From NCBI GenBank assembly GCA_001298575.1, contig LJCV01000244.1:1-64000 (forward strand): 64,000 nucleotides of DNA, in the 5' to 3' direction. This document shows, piece after piece, positions 7,393-15,939 of the stretch (position 1 is the first letter of the stretch; each line of letters begins with the position of its first letter). The notes beneath the pieces are model-generated. The model saw nothing but the letters and a program-made list of their open reading frames with translations. It was not told where the DNA came from and did no database searches. This DNA is from Actinobacteria bacterium OK074 (lineage in GTDB: Bacteria > Actinomycetota > Actinomycetes > Streptomycetales > Streptomycetaceae). Position numbers and translations under genes: made by a program.

Positions 7393-9945
7393 ATGGGACG
7401 CGGCAAGCTTCGGATCTACCTCGGTGCGGCACCGGGCGTCGGCAAGACCTACGCCATGCTCTCCGAGGCGCACCGCCGCATCGAGCGCGGCACGGACTGC
7501 GTGGTCGCCTTCGTGGAACACCACGGGCGGCCGCGCACCGAGGTGATGCTGCACGGCCTGGAGCAGGTGGAGCGCCGGGAGCTGGAGTACCGCGGCGGCG
7601 CCTTCACCGAGATGGACGTGGACGCGGTCCTCGCCCGCCGCCCCCAGGTCGCCCTGGTGGACGAACTGCCGCACACCAATGTCCCCGGCTCCCGCAACGC
7701 CAAGCGCTGGCAGGACGTCGAGGAACTCCTCGCCGCCGGGATCGACGTCGTCTCCACCGTCAACATCCAGCACCTGGAGTCACTGGGCGACGTCGTCGAA
7801 TCGATAACCGGCGTACGGCAGCGCGAGACCGTCCCGGACGAGGTGGTCCGGCGGGCCGACCAGATCGAGCTCGTCGACATGTCGCCCCAGGCGCTGCGCC
7901 GCCGGATGGCGCACGGCAACATCTACAAACCGGACAAGGTCGACGCGGCCCTGTCCAACTACTTCCGGCCCGGCAACCTCACCGCCCTGCGCGAACTGGC
8001 CCTGCTGTGGGTGGCCGACCGGGTCGACGAATACCTGACCGAGTACCGCAGCGAGCACCGCGTCTCGAAGATCTGGGGCTCGCGCGAGCGGATCGTCGTC
8101 GGCCTGACCGGCGGGCCCGAGGGGCGCACCCTGATCCGGCGTGCGGTCCGGCTGGCCGAGAAGGGCGCCGGCGGTGAGGTCCTCGCCGTCTACATCGCCC
8201 GCAGCGACGGACTGACCTCCGCCTCGCCCAAGGAACTCGCCGTCCAGCGCACCCTGGTCGAGGACCTCGGCGGAACGTTCCACCACGTGGTCGGCGACGA
8301 CGTGCCCGCCGCGCTGCTCGACTTCGCGCGCGGGGTCAACGCCACCCAGATCGTCCTCGGCGTCTCCCGGCGCAGCTCCTGGCAGTACGTCTTCGGGCCC
8401 GGCGTCGGCGCCACGGTCGCCCGGGACTCCGGGCCCGACCTCGACGTCCACCTGATCACCCACGACGAGGCGGGCAAGGGGCGCGGACTGCCGGTCGCCC
8501 GGGGCGGGCGGCTGGGCCGGTCCCGGATCCTCGCGGGCTGGCTGACCGGCGTCGGCGGCCCGGCCGTCCTCGCGGTCCTGCTGAGCAGCGTCAACCTCGG
8601 TCTCGCCAACGACATGCTGCTGTTCCTGGCGCTGACCGTGTCCGCGGCGCTGCTCGGCGGGCTGCTCCCGGCGCTCGCCTCGGCCGCCGTCGGCTCCTTC
8701 CTGCTGAACTACTTCTACACACCCCCGCTGCACCGGCTGACCATCGCCGACCCCCGCAACATCGTCGCCCTGGTGATCTTCGTCGGGGTCGCGGTGTCGG
8801 TGGCCTCCGTGGTCGACCTCGCCGCCCGCCGCACCCACCAGGCGGCCCGGCTGCGCGCCGAGTCGGAGATCCTCTCCTTCCTCGCGGGCAGCGTGCTGCG
8901 CGGCGAGACCGGCCTTGAGGAACTCCTGGAACGGGTGCGCGAGACCTTCGCCATGGAGTCGGCGGCACTCCTCGAACGTATGAGCGAAACCGACCCGTGG
9001 ACCTGCGCCGGCAGCGTCGGACCCGGCCGGGCCGTCGACCGGCCGGAGGACGCCGACGTCGACGTGCCCGTCGGCGACCACATGGCGCTCGCGCTGTCCG
9101 GGCGCGTACTGCCCGCCTCCGACCGGCGCGTGCTCGCCGCGTTCGCCGCCCAGGCCGCCGTGGTCCTGGACCGTCAGCGGCTCCAGCAGGAGGCCGACCA
9201 GGCCCGCACGCTCGCCGAGGGCAACCGCATCCGTACGGCCCTGCTGGCGGCCGTCAGCCACGATCTGCGCACCCCGCTGGCCGGGATCAAGGCCGCCGTG
9301 TCCTCGCTGCGCTCCGACGACGTGGCCTGGTCCGAGGAGGACCAGGCCGAGCTGCTCGAAGGCATCGAGGACGGCGCCGACCGGCTCGACCACCTCGTCG
9401 GCAACCTCCTCGACATGTCCCGCCTCCAGACCGGCACGGTCACCCCGATCGTCCGCGAGATCGACCTCGACGAGGTGGTGCCCATGGCCCTCGTCGGCGT
9501 CCCCGAGGACAGCGTCGACCTCGACGTGCCCGAGACGCTGCCCATGGTCGCCGTCGACCCCGGACTGCTGGAGCGGGCCGTGGCCAACGTGGTCGAGAAC
9601 GCCGTCAAATACAGCCCCTACGGGGTGCCGGTGCTCGTCTCCGCGAGCGCCCTCGCCGACCGCGTCGAGGTCCGGGTCGTCGACCGCGGCCCCGGCGTCC
9701 CCGACGAGGCCAAGGACCGCATCTTCGCCCCCTTCCAGCGCTACGGCGACGCCCCGCGCGGGGCCGGGGTCGGGCTCGGCCTCGCGGTCGCCCGCGGCTT
9801 CGCCGAGGCCATGGGCGGCACCCTCACCGCGGAGGACACGCCCGGGGGAGGGCTCACCATGGTGCTCACGGTCCGGGCCGCGGACCATCACCCCGTGCCC
9901 CTTACGGCGGCCACGGCGGCAGAACCGGAAAGGCAGGCTTCATGA
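7393..9945 (+). CDS. kdpD: Sensor kinase KdpD (K+/turgor sensor)
   Basis: An 850-residue KdpD with the full family layout. The N-terminal KdpD domain (about 3-210) has a Walker A (GAAPGVGKT, K18) and the VDELPHTN motif. A universal-stress-protein-like domain follows (about 230-350). Four membrane helices of DUF4118 type occupy about 375-480, then a GAF-like region, HisKA with H623 in AVSHDLRTPLAG, and the ATPase domain (VVENAVKYSP; GVGLGLAVARG). KdpD senses potassium limitation or ionic strength and phosphorylates KdpE. The ATG overlaps no neighbour, and kdpE starts inside the kdpD stop. No kdpFABC genes lie in the window, so the pair either acts in trans or controls the neighbouring potassium genes. 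Confidence 0.95.
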   Translation: MGRGKLRIYLGAAPGVGKTYAMLSEAHRRIERGTDCVVAFVEHHGRPRTEVMLHGLEQVERRELEYRGGAFTEMDVDAVLARRPQVALVDELPHTNVPGSRNAKRWQDVEELLAAGIDVVSTVNIQHLESLGDVVESITGVRQRETVPDEVVRRADQIELVDMSPQALRRRMAHGNIYKPDKVDAALSNYFRPGNLTALRELALLWVADRVDEYLTEYRSEHRVSKIWGSRERIVVGLTGGPEGRTLIRRAVRLAEKGAGGEVLAVYIARSDGLTSASPKELAVQRTLVEDLGGTFHHVVGDDVPAALLDFARGVNATQIVLGVSRRSSWQYVFGPGVGATVARDSGPDLDVHLITHDEAGKGRGLPVARGGRLGRSRILAGWLTGVGGPAVLAVLLSSVNLGLANDMLLFLALTVSAALLGGLLPALASAAVGSFLLNYFYTPPLHRLTIADPRNIVALVIFVGVAVSVASVVDLAARRTHQAARLRAESEILSFLAGSVLRGETGLEELLERVRETFAMESAALLERMSETDPWTCAGSVGPGRAVDRPEDADVDVPVGDHMALALSGRVLPASDRRVLAAFAAQAAVVLDRQRLQQEADQARTLAEGNRIRTALLAAVSHDLRTPLAGIKAAVSSLRSDDVAWSEEDQAELLEGIEDGADRLDHLVGNLLDMSRLQTGTVTPIVREIDLDEVVPMALVGVPEDSVDLDVPETLPMVAVDPGLLERAVANVVENAVKYSPYGVPVLVSASALADRVEVRVVDRGPGVPDEAKDRIFAPFQRYGDAPRGAGVGLGLAVARGFAEAMGGTLTAEDTPGGGLTMVLTVRAADHHPVPLTAATAAEPERQAS

Positions 9946-10628
9946 CCCGGGTGCTCGTGGTCGACGACGAGCCGCAGATCGTGCGTGCCCTCGTCATCAA
10001 CCTCAAGGCGCGCAAGTACGAGGTCGACGCGGCCGGCGACGGCACGACCGCCCTCCAGCTGGCCGCGGCCCGCCACCCCGACGTCGTCGTGCTCGACCTC
10101 GGGCTGCCCGACATGGACGGCGTCGAGGTCATCAAGGGGCTGCGCGGCTGGACCCGGGTGCCGATCCTGGTCCTGTCGGCCCGGCACTCCTCCGACGAGA
10201 AGGTCGAGGCGCTGGACGCGGGCGCGGACGACTACGTCACCAAGCCCTTCGGCATGGACGAACTCCTGGCCCGGCTGCGGGCCGCGGTCCGCAGGGCCGA
10301 GCCGACCGACGGGGGCGGCGAGGAGGACGTGATCGTGGAGACCGAGGGGTTCACCGTCGACCTGGCCGCGAAGAAGGTCAACCGGGACGGGAGGGATGTA
10401 CGACTCACTCCTACGGAGTGGCACCTGTTGGAGGTGCTCGTGCGCAACACGGGGCGGCTGGTCAGCCAGAAGCAGCTGTTGCAGGAGGTGTGGGGCCCGT
10501 CGTACGGGACGGAGACGAACTATCTGCGGGTGTACATGGCGCAGCTGCGGCGGAAGCTGGAGGGGGATCCCTCGCATCCGAAGCACTTCATCACTGAGCC
10601 GGGGATGGGGTATCGCTTCGAGCGGTGA
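9942..10628 (+). CDS. kdpE: Response regulator KdpE
   Basis: A 228-residue OmpR-type regulator: receiver with D8/D9 and phospho-acceptor D52 (VVLDLGLPDMDG), the KPF lysine at about 101, and a C-terminal winged helix ending in GMGYRFER. ATG at 9942 overlaps the kdpD TGA (ATGA), so translation is coupled. It is expected to activate potassium uptake genes. Confidence 0.94.
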   Translation: MTRVLVVDDEPQIVRALVINLKARKYEVDAAGDGTTALQLAAARHPDVVVLDLGLPDMDGVEVIKGLRGWTRVPILVLSARHSSDEKVEALDAGADDYVTKPFGMDELLARLRAAVRRAEPTDGGGEEDVIVETEGFTVDLAAKKVNRDGRDVRLTPTEWHLLEVLVRNTGRLVSQKQLLQEVWGPSYGTETNYLRVYMAQLRRKLEGDPSHPKHFITEPGMGYRFER

Positions 10629-10747
10629 CTCGGCGCTTTGAGTGGCGGCCCGGCGGCCCGGCGGTCCGGGGGCTCGTGGGGTAATCCGATGGGAGGAGAA
10701 CCTCTGGCGGGTGCGGGCCTGTCGGTGGGCGCCGGTAGGCTTTCGGT

Positions 10748-11146
10748 ATGAGTGCTGTTTCCCGTTCCGACAAGCCGGCCGGACGTTTCCGGCGCATGCT
10801 GGACCGGCTGTCCTCGACCCAGGAAGACCTGGAGTCGGAGGAACTGCGGGAGGACACCGAGACCGCGGGCTGCACGCGTATCGGTGACTGCCACGACCGC
10901 GAGATCGTCACCGTTACTGGTACCTTGCGCACGGTCACGCTGCGCCCGCGGGCCGGAGTCCCGGCCCTGGAGGCCGAACTGTTCGACGGTACGGCCGCCC
11001 TGGACGTCGTATGGCTGGGCAGGCGCTCCATCGTCGGGATCGAACCGGGGCGCAGGCTGATCGCCTCCGGCCGGATCTCCATGAGCCGCGGCCGCCGGGT
11101 GCTGTTCAACCCGAAATACGAACTGAGACCACTTGGACGGGAGTAG
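10748..11146 (+). CDS. OB-fold nucleic-acid-binding protein, 132 aa
   Basis: A short helical N-terminus (DRLSSTQEDLESEEL) precedes a compact OB-fold of the tRNA-anticodon/RecG wedge class (about 45-130), with alternating strands such as EIVTVTGTLRTVTL, TAALDVVWLGRR and RRLIASGRISM. It probably binds single-stranded nucleic acid. The gene is three bases upstream of the DUF3159 gene, and this pairing is conserved in actinobacteria. ATG at 10748 gives the domain its full length; the ribosome-binding site is weak. Confidence 0.85.
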   Translation: MSAVSRSDKPAGRFRRMLDRLSSTQEDLESEELREDTETAGCTRIGDCHDREIVTVTGTLRTVTLRPRAGVPALEAELFDGTAALDVVWLGRRSIVGIEPGRRLIASGRISMSRGRRVLFNPKYELRPLGRE

Positions 11147-11149
11147 CCG

Positions 11150-11887
11150 GTGACGTCACTCGACAAGCCGACCACCGAAGACGCCCAGACCGAAGACGAC
11201 CGGCAGGACGCCCGGGCGGTGACCGAGGCCGCGCTCTTCGAAGCCTTCGGCGGCCTCCGGGGCATGGTCGAGACGGTGCTGCCGGGCCTTCTCTTCGTCA
11301 CCGTCTACACGATCAACAACGACCTGCACCTGTCGGCGATCGGCGCCTTCGTGGTGTCGCTGGTCCTGGTCGTGGTCCGGCTCGTGAAGCGGGACACCGT
11401 CAAGCACGCCTTCAGCGGCGTCTTCGGGGTCGCCTTCGGCGTGGTCTTCGCGATGATGACCGGCAACGCGAAGGACTTCTACCTGCCGGGGATGCTGTAC
11501 ACGCTGGGGCTGGCCCTCGCCTACATCATGACGACGCTGGCGGGCGTCCCCTTGATCGGGCTGATCCTCGGGCCGGTCTTCAAGGAGAACCTCTCCTGGC
11601 GTACGCGCAACCCCGGCCGCAAGAAGGCGTACGCGAAGGCGAGTTGGGCGTGGGGGCTGATCCTGCTCGCCAAGTGCGCGATCCTCTTCCCGCTGTACTG
11701 GTGGGCCAACACCGCGCAGCTGGGCTGGGTGCTGATCGCGCTGAAGATCCCGCCGTTCCTGCTGGCGGTGTGGCTGACGTGGGCCTTCCTGGTGAAGGCG
11801 CCCGCGCCGATCGACGTCTTCGCGGAGATGGAGGCGGAGGAGGCCGCGGCGCGTGAGCGGGAGGGTGCCGCGCGGTTGGGGGAGTAG
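11150..11887 (+). CDS. DUF3159 integral membrane protein, 245 aa
   Basis: After about 40 acidic residues there are five or six hydrophobic helices between about 45 and 215, including IGAFVVSLVLVVVRL and WVLIALKIPPFLLAVWLTWAFLV. The C-terminal tail is acidic. This matches the DUF3159 family of actinobacterial membrane proteins, of unknown transport function. It is coupled to the OB-fold gene and lies opposite the two TrkA genes. That placement beside potassium genes is suggestive, but no more than that. Confidence 0.87.
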   Translation: MTSLDKPTTEDAQTEDDRQDARAVTEAALFEAFGGLRGMVETVLPGLLFVTVYTINNDLHLSAIGAFVVSLVLVVVRLVKRDTVKHAFSGVFGVAFGVVFAMMTGNAKDFYLPGMLYTLGLALAYIMTTLAGVPLIGLILGPVFKENLSWRTRNPGRKKAYAKASWAWGLILLAKCAILFPLYWWANTAQLGWVLIALKIPPFLLAVWLTWAFLVKAPAPIDVFAEMEAEEAAAREREGAARLGE

Positions 11888-12000
11888 GCAGCCGGGAGTG
11901 GTGCGGGCGTCCCCTGGGAGCTGCGCCCCCAGACCCCGCTTCGGCCTGAACGGCCTCGTCCTCGGCGCCGGACGGGCTGGTTGGGGCTGGTCGGCGTGGG

Positions 12001-12056
12001 AAGTGTGCCGGCATGGTGAGCCGGAAGAAGAAGTGCGCCGACACGGTGAGCCGGAA
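12001..12056. repeat. 26-bp direct repeat, 30-bp period
   Basis: The segments 12001-12026 and 12031-12056 match at 23 of 26 positions. They sit just before the terminator between convergent genes and have no coding significance that I can see. Confidence 0.6.
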
Positions 12057-12061
12057 TGGCA

Positions 12062-12095
12062 GGGGCGGTACCCGAAATGTCTCGGGCACCGCCCC
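12062..12095. terminator. Strong bidirectional terminator
   Basis: GGGGCGGT at 12062-12069 and CCCGA at 12071-12075 pair with TCGGG (12082-12086) and ACCGCCCC (12088-12095), with one mismatch and a 6-base loop. It serves the convergent DUF3159 and TrkA genes. Confidence 0.8.
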
Positions 12096-12098
12096 GCT

Positions 12099-12132
12099 CT
12101 CGTCAGTCCTTCGTGCTCGTCAGCCCTTCGTG
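12099..12132. repeat. 17-bp tandem duplication over a stop codon
   Basis: Two adjacent 17-bp copies (12099-12115 and 12116-12132) differ at one base. The second copy contains the stop and last codons of the TrkA gene that ends at 12120, so the gene's 3' end was duplicated in tandem. Confidence 0.6.
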
Positions 12133-12797
12133 TCCTCCCGTCGGACCGACAGCAGGTCCTCCAGCTGTTCCTCCCTCGCCTGGGCCGCCACGAACAGCAG
12201 TTCGTCGCCGGCCTCCAGGGAGTCGTCCTGGGACGGGGTCAGGACGCGGGTGCCGCGGATGATGGTGACCAGGGACGTGTCCTGGGGCCACTCCACGTCG
12301 CCCACCTGCGTGCCCGCCAGGGCGGACTCCTCGGGGAGGGTCAGTTCGACCAGGTTGGCGTCGCCGTGGCTGAAGCGGAGCAGCCGGACCAGGTCGCCCA
12401 CGCTCACCGCCTCCTCGACCAGGGCCGACATCAGCCGGGGCGTCGAAACGGCCACGTCCACGCCCCAGGACTCGTTGAACAGCCACTCGTTCTTGGGGTT
12501 GTTGACGCGGGCGACGACGCGCGGGACGCCGTACTCCGTCTTCGCCAGCAGCGAGACCACCAGGTTGACCTTGTCGTCGCCGGTCGCGGCGATCACGACG
12601 TTGCAGCGCTGGAGCGCGGCCTCGTCGAGCGAGGTGATCTCGCAGGCGTCGGCGAGCAGCCACTCCGCCTGCGGGACGCGTTCGACCGAGATCGCGGTCG
12701 GTGCCTTGTCGATCAGCAGGATCTCGTGGCCGTTCTCAAGCAGCTCGCCCGCGATCGACCGGCCCACCGCGCCGGCCCCGGCAATGGCGACTCTCAT
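12120..12797 (-). CDS. TrkA/RCK potassium-channel regulatory protein (CeoC-like)
   Basis: A 225-residue protein with an N-terminal Rossmann RCK (TrkA-N) domain carrying the dinucleotide motif GAGAVG (7-12) and the acidic end of strand 2 (LLIDK). A TrkA-C domain occupies about 140-215 (SALAGTQVGDV...DELLFVAA). Such proteins bind NAD(H), ATP or c-di-AMP and gate potassium transporters. Its ATG overlaps the stop of the upstream TrkA gene by one base. The pair corresponds to CeoB/CeoC of M. tuberculosis. No TrkH/KtrB channel gene is adjacent; the nearest transporter is the permease at 19771. Confidence 0.9.
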   Translation of the reverse strand: MRVAIAGAGAVGRSIAGELLENGHEILLIDKAPTAISVERVPQAEWLLADACEITSLDEAALQRCNVVIAATGDDKVNLVVSLLAKTEYGVPRVVARVNNPKNEWLFNESWGVDVAVSTPRLMSALVEEAVSVGDLVRLLRFSHGDANLVELTLPEESALAGTQVGDVEWPQDTSLVTIIRGTRVLTPSQDDSLEAGDELLFVAAQAREEQLEDLLSVRREDTKG

Positions 12798-13468
12798 CAG
12801 TGACCCGCTTCCTTCTCAGGCCCCTCGGCGAACGTCGCCTCGACCTTCTCGACGTCGTCCGTGCGCATCATCACATGCACCAGATCGCCCTCTTGCAGCA
12901 CCGTCTGCGAGCTGGGCAGCATCGCCTCGCCCAGGCGGGTGAGGAACGCCACGCGCACGCCGGTCTCCTCCTGGAGGCGGCTGATCTTCTGGCCGACCCA
13001 GGCGGGCGAGGCGTGCACCTCGGCGAGCTGGACGCCGCCGGTGGGGTCGCGCCACAGCGGTTCGGCGCCCGAGGGGAGCAGACGGCGCAGCATCTGGTCG
13101 GCGGTCCAGCGGACCGTGGCGACGGTGGGGATGCCCAGCCGCTGGTAGACCTCGGCACGACGGGGGTCGTAGATGCGTGCGGCCACGTTCTCGATGCCGA
13201 ACATCTCACGAGCCACGCGCGCGGCGATGATGTTGGAGTTGTCCCCGCTGGAGACCGCGGCGAAGGCGCCGGCCTCCTCGATGCCCGCCTCGCGCAGGGT
13301 GTCCTGGTCGAACCCGACACCGGTCACGCGACGGCCGCCGAACGACGAACCCAGCCGACGGAAGGCGGTGGGGTCCTGGTCGACCACGGCGACCGTGTGG
13401 CCCTGTTGTTCCAGGGTCTGGGCCAGAGCGGAACCCACTCTTCCGCAACCCATGATGACGATATGCAT
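12797..13468 (-). CDS. TrkA/RCK potassium-channel regulatory protein (CeoB-like)
   Basis: A 223-residue RCK protein with GCGRVG at 8-13 for nucleotide binding, VVDQD at the end of the second strand, and a C-terminal TrkA-C domain (about 140-215). It is first in the two-gene operon and translationally coupled to the second RCK gene. It probably forms a homo- or hetero-oligomer with that protein on a potassium transporter. ATG at 13468 is the only good start. Its ribosome-binding site is weak (AAGGG) and a stable hairpin lies 20 bases upstream. Confidence 0.9.
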   Translation of the reverse strand: MHIVIMGCGRVGSALAQTLEQQGHTVAVVDQDPTAFRRLGSSFGGRRVTGVGFDQDTLREAGIEEAGAFAAVSSGDNSNIIAARVAREMFGIENVAARIYDPRRAEVYQRLGIPTVATVRWTADQMLRRLLPSGAEPLWRDPTGGVQLAEVHASPAWVGQKISRLQEETGVRVAFLTRLGEAMLPSSQTVLQEGDLVHVMMRTDDVEKVEATFAEGPEKEAGH

Positions 13469-13488
13469 AACCCTTACACCGCGCTTCC

Positions 13489-13508
13489 GGCAGGCCCCCT
13501 GGCCTGCC
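13489..13508 (-). promoter_or_regulatory. Perfect 8-bp hairpin in the TrkA operon leader
   Basis: GGCAGGCC at 13489-13496 pairs with GGCCTGCC at 13501-13508 around a 4-base loop. On the transcript it would end 20 bases before the CeoB-like start, so it could influence ribosome loading or act as a small attenuator. No riboswitch consensus is recognised around it. Confidence 0.4.
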
Positions 13509-13839
13509 TAAATGTCGTGCTCATGGTCCTCTCTCGGCTCGGCGGGCGACACGATGCGGCCGGTGTGGGGCCGCCATGCAACATCATGCCGGTGAAAAGT
13601 GGTTGTGAACCCCGTGGGGCGGTCCGGGTCGCCGGCGGTGTGCGCCCGTGTCCCGGCGTCCACCGTATCCGCACCGGGCCTGCCGGGTTTCGGGGGCGGT
13701 CGCCCGGACGGTACGCGGCCGGGCGCGGCGCGTGTGCACCCGCCGAGGTGCGTCCTTCTTACCCGGGGAACTCCCGGGGCGCGCGTTCCGACCGAGCCTT
13801 GAGACGGCGATACCGGGCCTTGTGGTTGCGGCCGCCGGA
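13509..13839. other. Intergenic region, no gene seen
   Basis: This lies between the TrkA operon start and the 3' end of the LysR gene, both on the minus strand. It must contain the LysR terminator and the TrkA promoter. A short CCCGGG-type dyad near 13757-13774 is the only structure noticed. No coding frame is supported. Confidence 0.35.
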
Positions 13840-14901
13840 TCAGACCGCGGTCGTCGCCGCTGCCGCCGGTGGGTAAGCCGTCGACGACGACGCCCGGCGC
13901 AGCGCGTGCAGCAGGGCGGCGACCGCCGGGATCCCCAGCGTGTCCGGCCACAGCAGGGCGAAGACCCGGCGGGGCGGCCAGCCGGACAGGGGGCGGGCGA
14001 CCACACGCGGGTCGAAGTGCGCGGTGACGCCCAGCTCGTTCATGACCGCGAGCCCGATGCGGTTGGCCACCAGGCTGTGCAGGGTCAGCTGGTCGTCGGC
14101 GGTGGCGGCCACCTTGGGCGTGAACCCCGCCTCGTGGCACGCGGCGAGGAACCGCGCCCGGCCCGACTCCAGCACCCAGCGCTCGCCCGCGAGATCCGCG
14201 AGCGACACGGTGGGCCGGGCCGCGGCCGGATGATCGGCGGGCAGCAGCACGCAACGGCGGTCGCTGAGCAGGGGGATACGGCGCAGGCGGGGGTCCACGG
14301 CTATGGACTGGCCCACGGTTTCGGGGAGGCCCGTGGCTTCGACAGCGGTTGCGGCTGCGGTGGCGGCGGCTGTGGCTGTGGCTTCAGGGAGGCTCGGGCC
14401 GGTTTCCGTGGGCGGGCTCACCGCCGCTTCCGGCTCCGGCTCCGCCAGGTCCAGGTCGCACATCACCGCCAGTTCCACCTCGCCGTCCAGCAGCAGCGCG
14501 TGCGACTGTTCGCACTCCGTCTGGACGACCGTGACCTCCAGCTCCGGGTGCGTACGGCTGAGCGCGCCGAGGGCCTGCGGCACCAGCGTCACGCAGCTGC
14601 TCTGCATGGCCGCGAGGCGGACGCGGCCACCGCACGGCGAGGTCAGGACCGCCAGTTCCTCCGCCGCGGTGCGCAGCGCGGCCAGCACCGTCTGCGCGTG
14701 CCGGGCCAGGGCGTGCCCGGCGGGGGTGAGCCGGACGCCGCGGCCCCGCCGGGTCACCAGCGGGGCGCCGACGGCCCGTTCGAGCATGCGCATCTGGTAG
14801 CTGACGGCGGGCTGGGTGTAACCGAGGGCGTCCGCGGCGGCCGTGTAGGTGCCGGTACGGGCGACCTCGGCGAGCACCTGCAACTGACGGGGGTCGTACA
14901 T
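13840..14901 (-). CDS. LysR-family transcriptional regulator with low-complexity insertion
   Basis: The N-terminal winged HTH (YDPRQLQVLAEVARTGTYTAAADALG) and a periplasmic-binding-like effector domain are intact. The effector domain is split by about 45 residues rich in A, T, E and P (containing ATATAAATAAATAV) between the two subdomains, encoded by a GCGGTT/GCGGCTG-like repeat around 14330-14400. Start ATG 14901 is preferred over 14913, because the latter lies inside a dyad that looks like the operator. The gene is divergent from an amino-acid ABC transporter with a shared short promoter region, the usual LysR arrangement. It probably controls that operon. Confidence 0.85.
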   Translation of the reverse strand: MYDPRQLQVLAEVARTGTYTAAADALGYTQPAVSYQMRMLERAVGAPLVTRRGRGVRLTPAGHALARHAQTVLAALRTAAEELAVLTSPCGGRVRLAAMQSSCVTLVPQALGALSRTHPELEVTVVQTECEQSHALLLDGEVELAVMCDLDLAEPEPEAAVSPPTETGPSLPEATATAAATAAATAVEATGLPETVGQSIAVDPRLRRIPLLSDRRCVLLPADHPAAARPTVSLADLAGERWVLESGRARFLAACHEAGFTPKVAATADDQLTLHSLVANRIGLAVMNELGVTAHFDPRVVARPLSGWPPRRVFALLWPDTLGIPAVAALLHALRRASSSTAYPPAAAATTAV

Positions 14902-14911
14902 CTCGCAAAGC

Positions 14912-14926
14912 ATAAAGAGCGTTTAT
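14912..14926. promoter_or_regulatory. Candidate LysR operator
   Basis: ATAAA-GAGCG-TTTAT is a perfect 5-bp-arm dyad just upstream of the LysR start. A second A/T-rich dyad (ATTCGAAT at 14941-14948) lies toward the ABC gene. Together they resemble paired recognition and activation sites of a LysR regulator between divergent genes. Confidence 0.45.
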
Positions 14927-14984
14927 GAATTCCGGATGACATTCGAATTGGACGCCCGGGAGCGGCCCGCACGATGCTGAGCAC

Positions 14985-15779
14985 GTGCCTGCCGACAGCG
15001 TTTCCCGCGTTTGGGACGGTTCCGCGCCGGATGATTCCACTCCGGACGTGCTCATCCGTCTGGAGAAAGTCAACAAGTACTTCGGCGAGAACCACGTACT
15101 GTGCGACGTCGACCTCGACGTGCACGCCGGGGAGGTCGTCGTGCTGCTCGGCGCCTCCGGCTCCGGGAAGTCGACGCTGTGCCGGTGCGTCAACCGGCTG
15201 GAGACGGTGGACTCCGGGCGGATCACGCTCGGCGGCGTCCCGCTGCCCGACGAGGGCCGCGAACTGGCCCGGCTGCGCGCCCGGGTGGGCATGGTCTTCC
15301 AGTCGTTCAACCTGTTCCCGCACCGCACGGTGCTCGACAACCTCACGCTCGCCCCGGTCCGGGTCCGCGGCGTCCCGCGCGAGCAGGCCGCCGGGCGGGC
15401 CCGGGAGCTGCTGGAGCGGGTCGGTCTCGCCGACAAGGCGGACGCGCACCCGGCGCAGCTGTCCGGCGGCCAGCAGCAGCGGGTGGCTATCGCCCGCGCC
15501 CTGGCCATGGACCCGGAGGTGCTGCTCTTCGACGAGCCGACCTCCGCGCTCGACCCCGAGATGGTGGGCGAGGTGCTCGACGTCATGGCCTCCCTCGCCG
15601 CCGACGGCATGACCATGCTCGTCGTCACCCACGAGATGGGCTTCGCCCGCCGGGTCGCCGACCGCGTGGTCTTCCTCGACGAGGGCCGTGTCCAGGAAAT
15701 CGCCACGCCCGCCGAATTCTTCGACAACCCGCGCACGCCCCGTGCCCGCGCATTCCTGTCGAAGGTCCTTCAGCACTGA
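14985..15779 (+). CDS. Polar amino-acid ABC transporter ATP-binding protein
   Basis: A 264-residue ABC ATPase of the polar amino-acid class (GlnQ/GluA). Walker A is GASGSGKST, the Q-loop sits in VFQSFNLFPH, the signature is LSGGQQQR, and Walker B is VLLFDEPTSALD followed by the H-loop in VTHEMGFA. The GTG at 14985 has a poor ribosome-binding site; a GTG at 15048 (VLIRLEK) would remove a 21-residue extension unusual for the family, so the start is uncertain. It heads an operon with the binding protein and two permeases. Confidence 0.92.
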   Translation: MPADSVSRVWDGSAPDDSTPDVLIRLEKVNKYFGENHVLCDVDLDVHAGEVVVLLGASGSGKSTLCRCVNRLETVDSGRITLGGVPLPDEGRELARLRARVGMVFQSFNLFPHRTVLDNLTLAPVRVRGVPREQAAGRARELLERVGLADKADAHPAQLSGGQQQRVAIARALAMDPEVLLFDEPTSALDPEMVGEVLDVMASLAADGMTMLVVTHEMGFARRVADRVVFLDEGRVQEIATPAEFFDNPRTPRARAFLSKVLQH

Positions 15780-15799
15780 GCCGCGCGCCGGAAAGCGGT

Positions 15800-15849
15800 G
15801 GTCCGAACACCCGACAACAGTGAGCCGGGTGCCCGGACCGTACGCCGCC
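15800..15849 (+). terminator. Possible intra-operon attenuator hairpin
   Basis: GGTCCG (15800-15805) and ACCCG (15809-15813) can pair with CGGGT (15836-15840) and CGGACC (15844-15849). It lies in the 160-base gap between the ATPase and the binding protein. It may reduce readthrough or stabilise the binding-protein mRNA; a separate promoter in the gap is also possible. Confidence 0.4.
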
Positions 15850-15939
15850 CCGGCGGATTTGCACAGGTTTACCGATTCACCCCCGCCGCTTCACCGGATT
15901 TCCCCACCGGCTCTGTGAATTTATGGAGAGGACCCCCGC

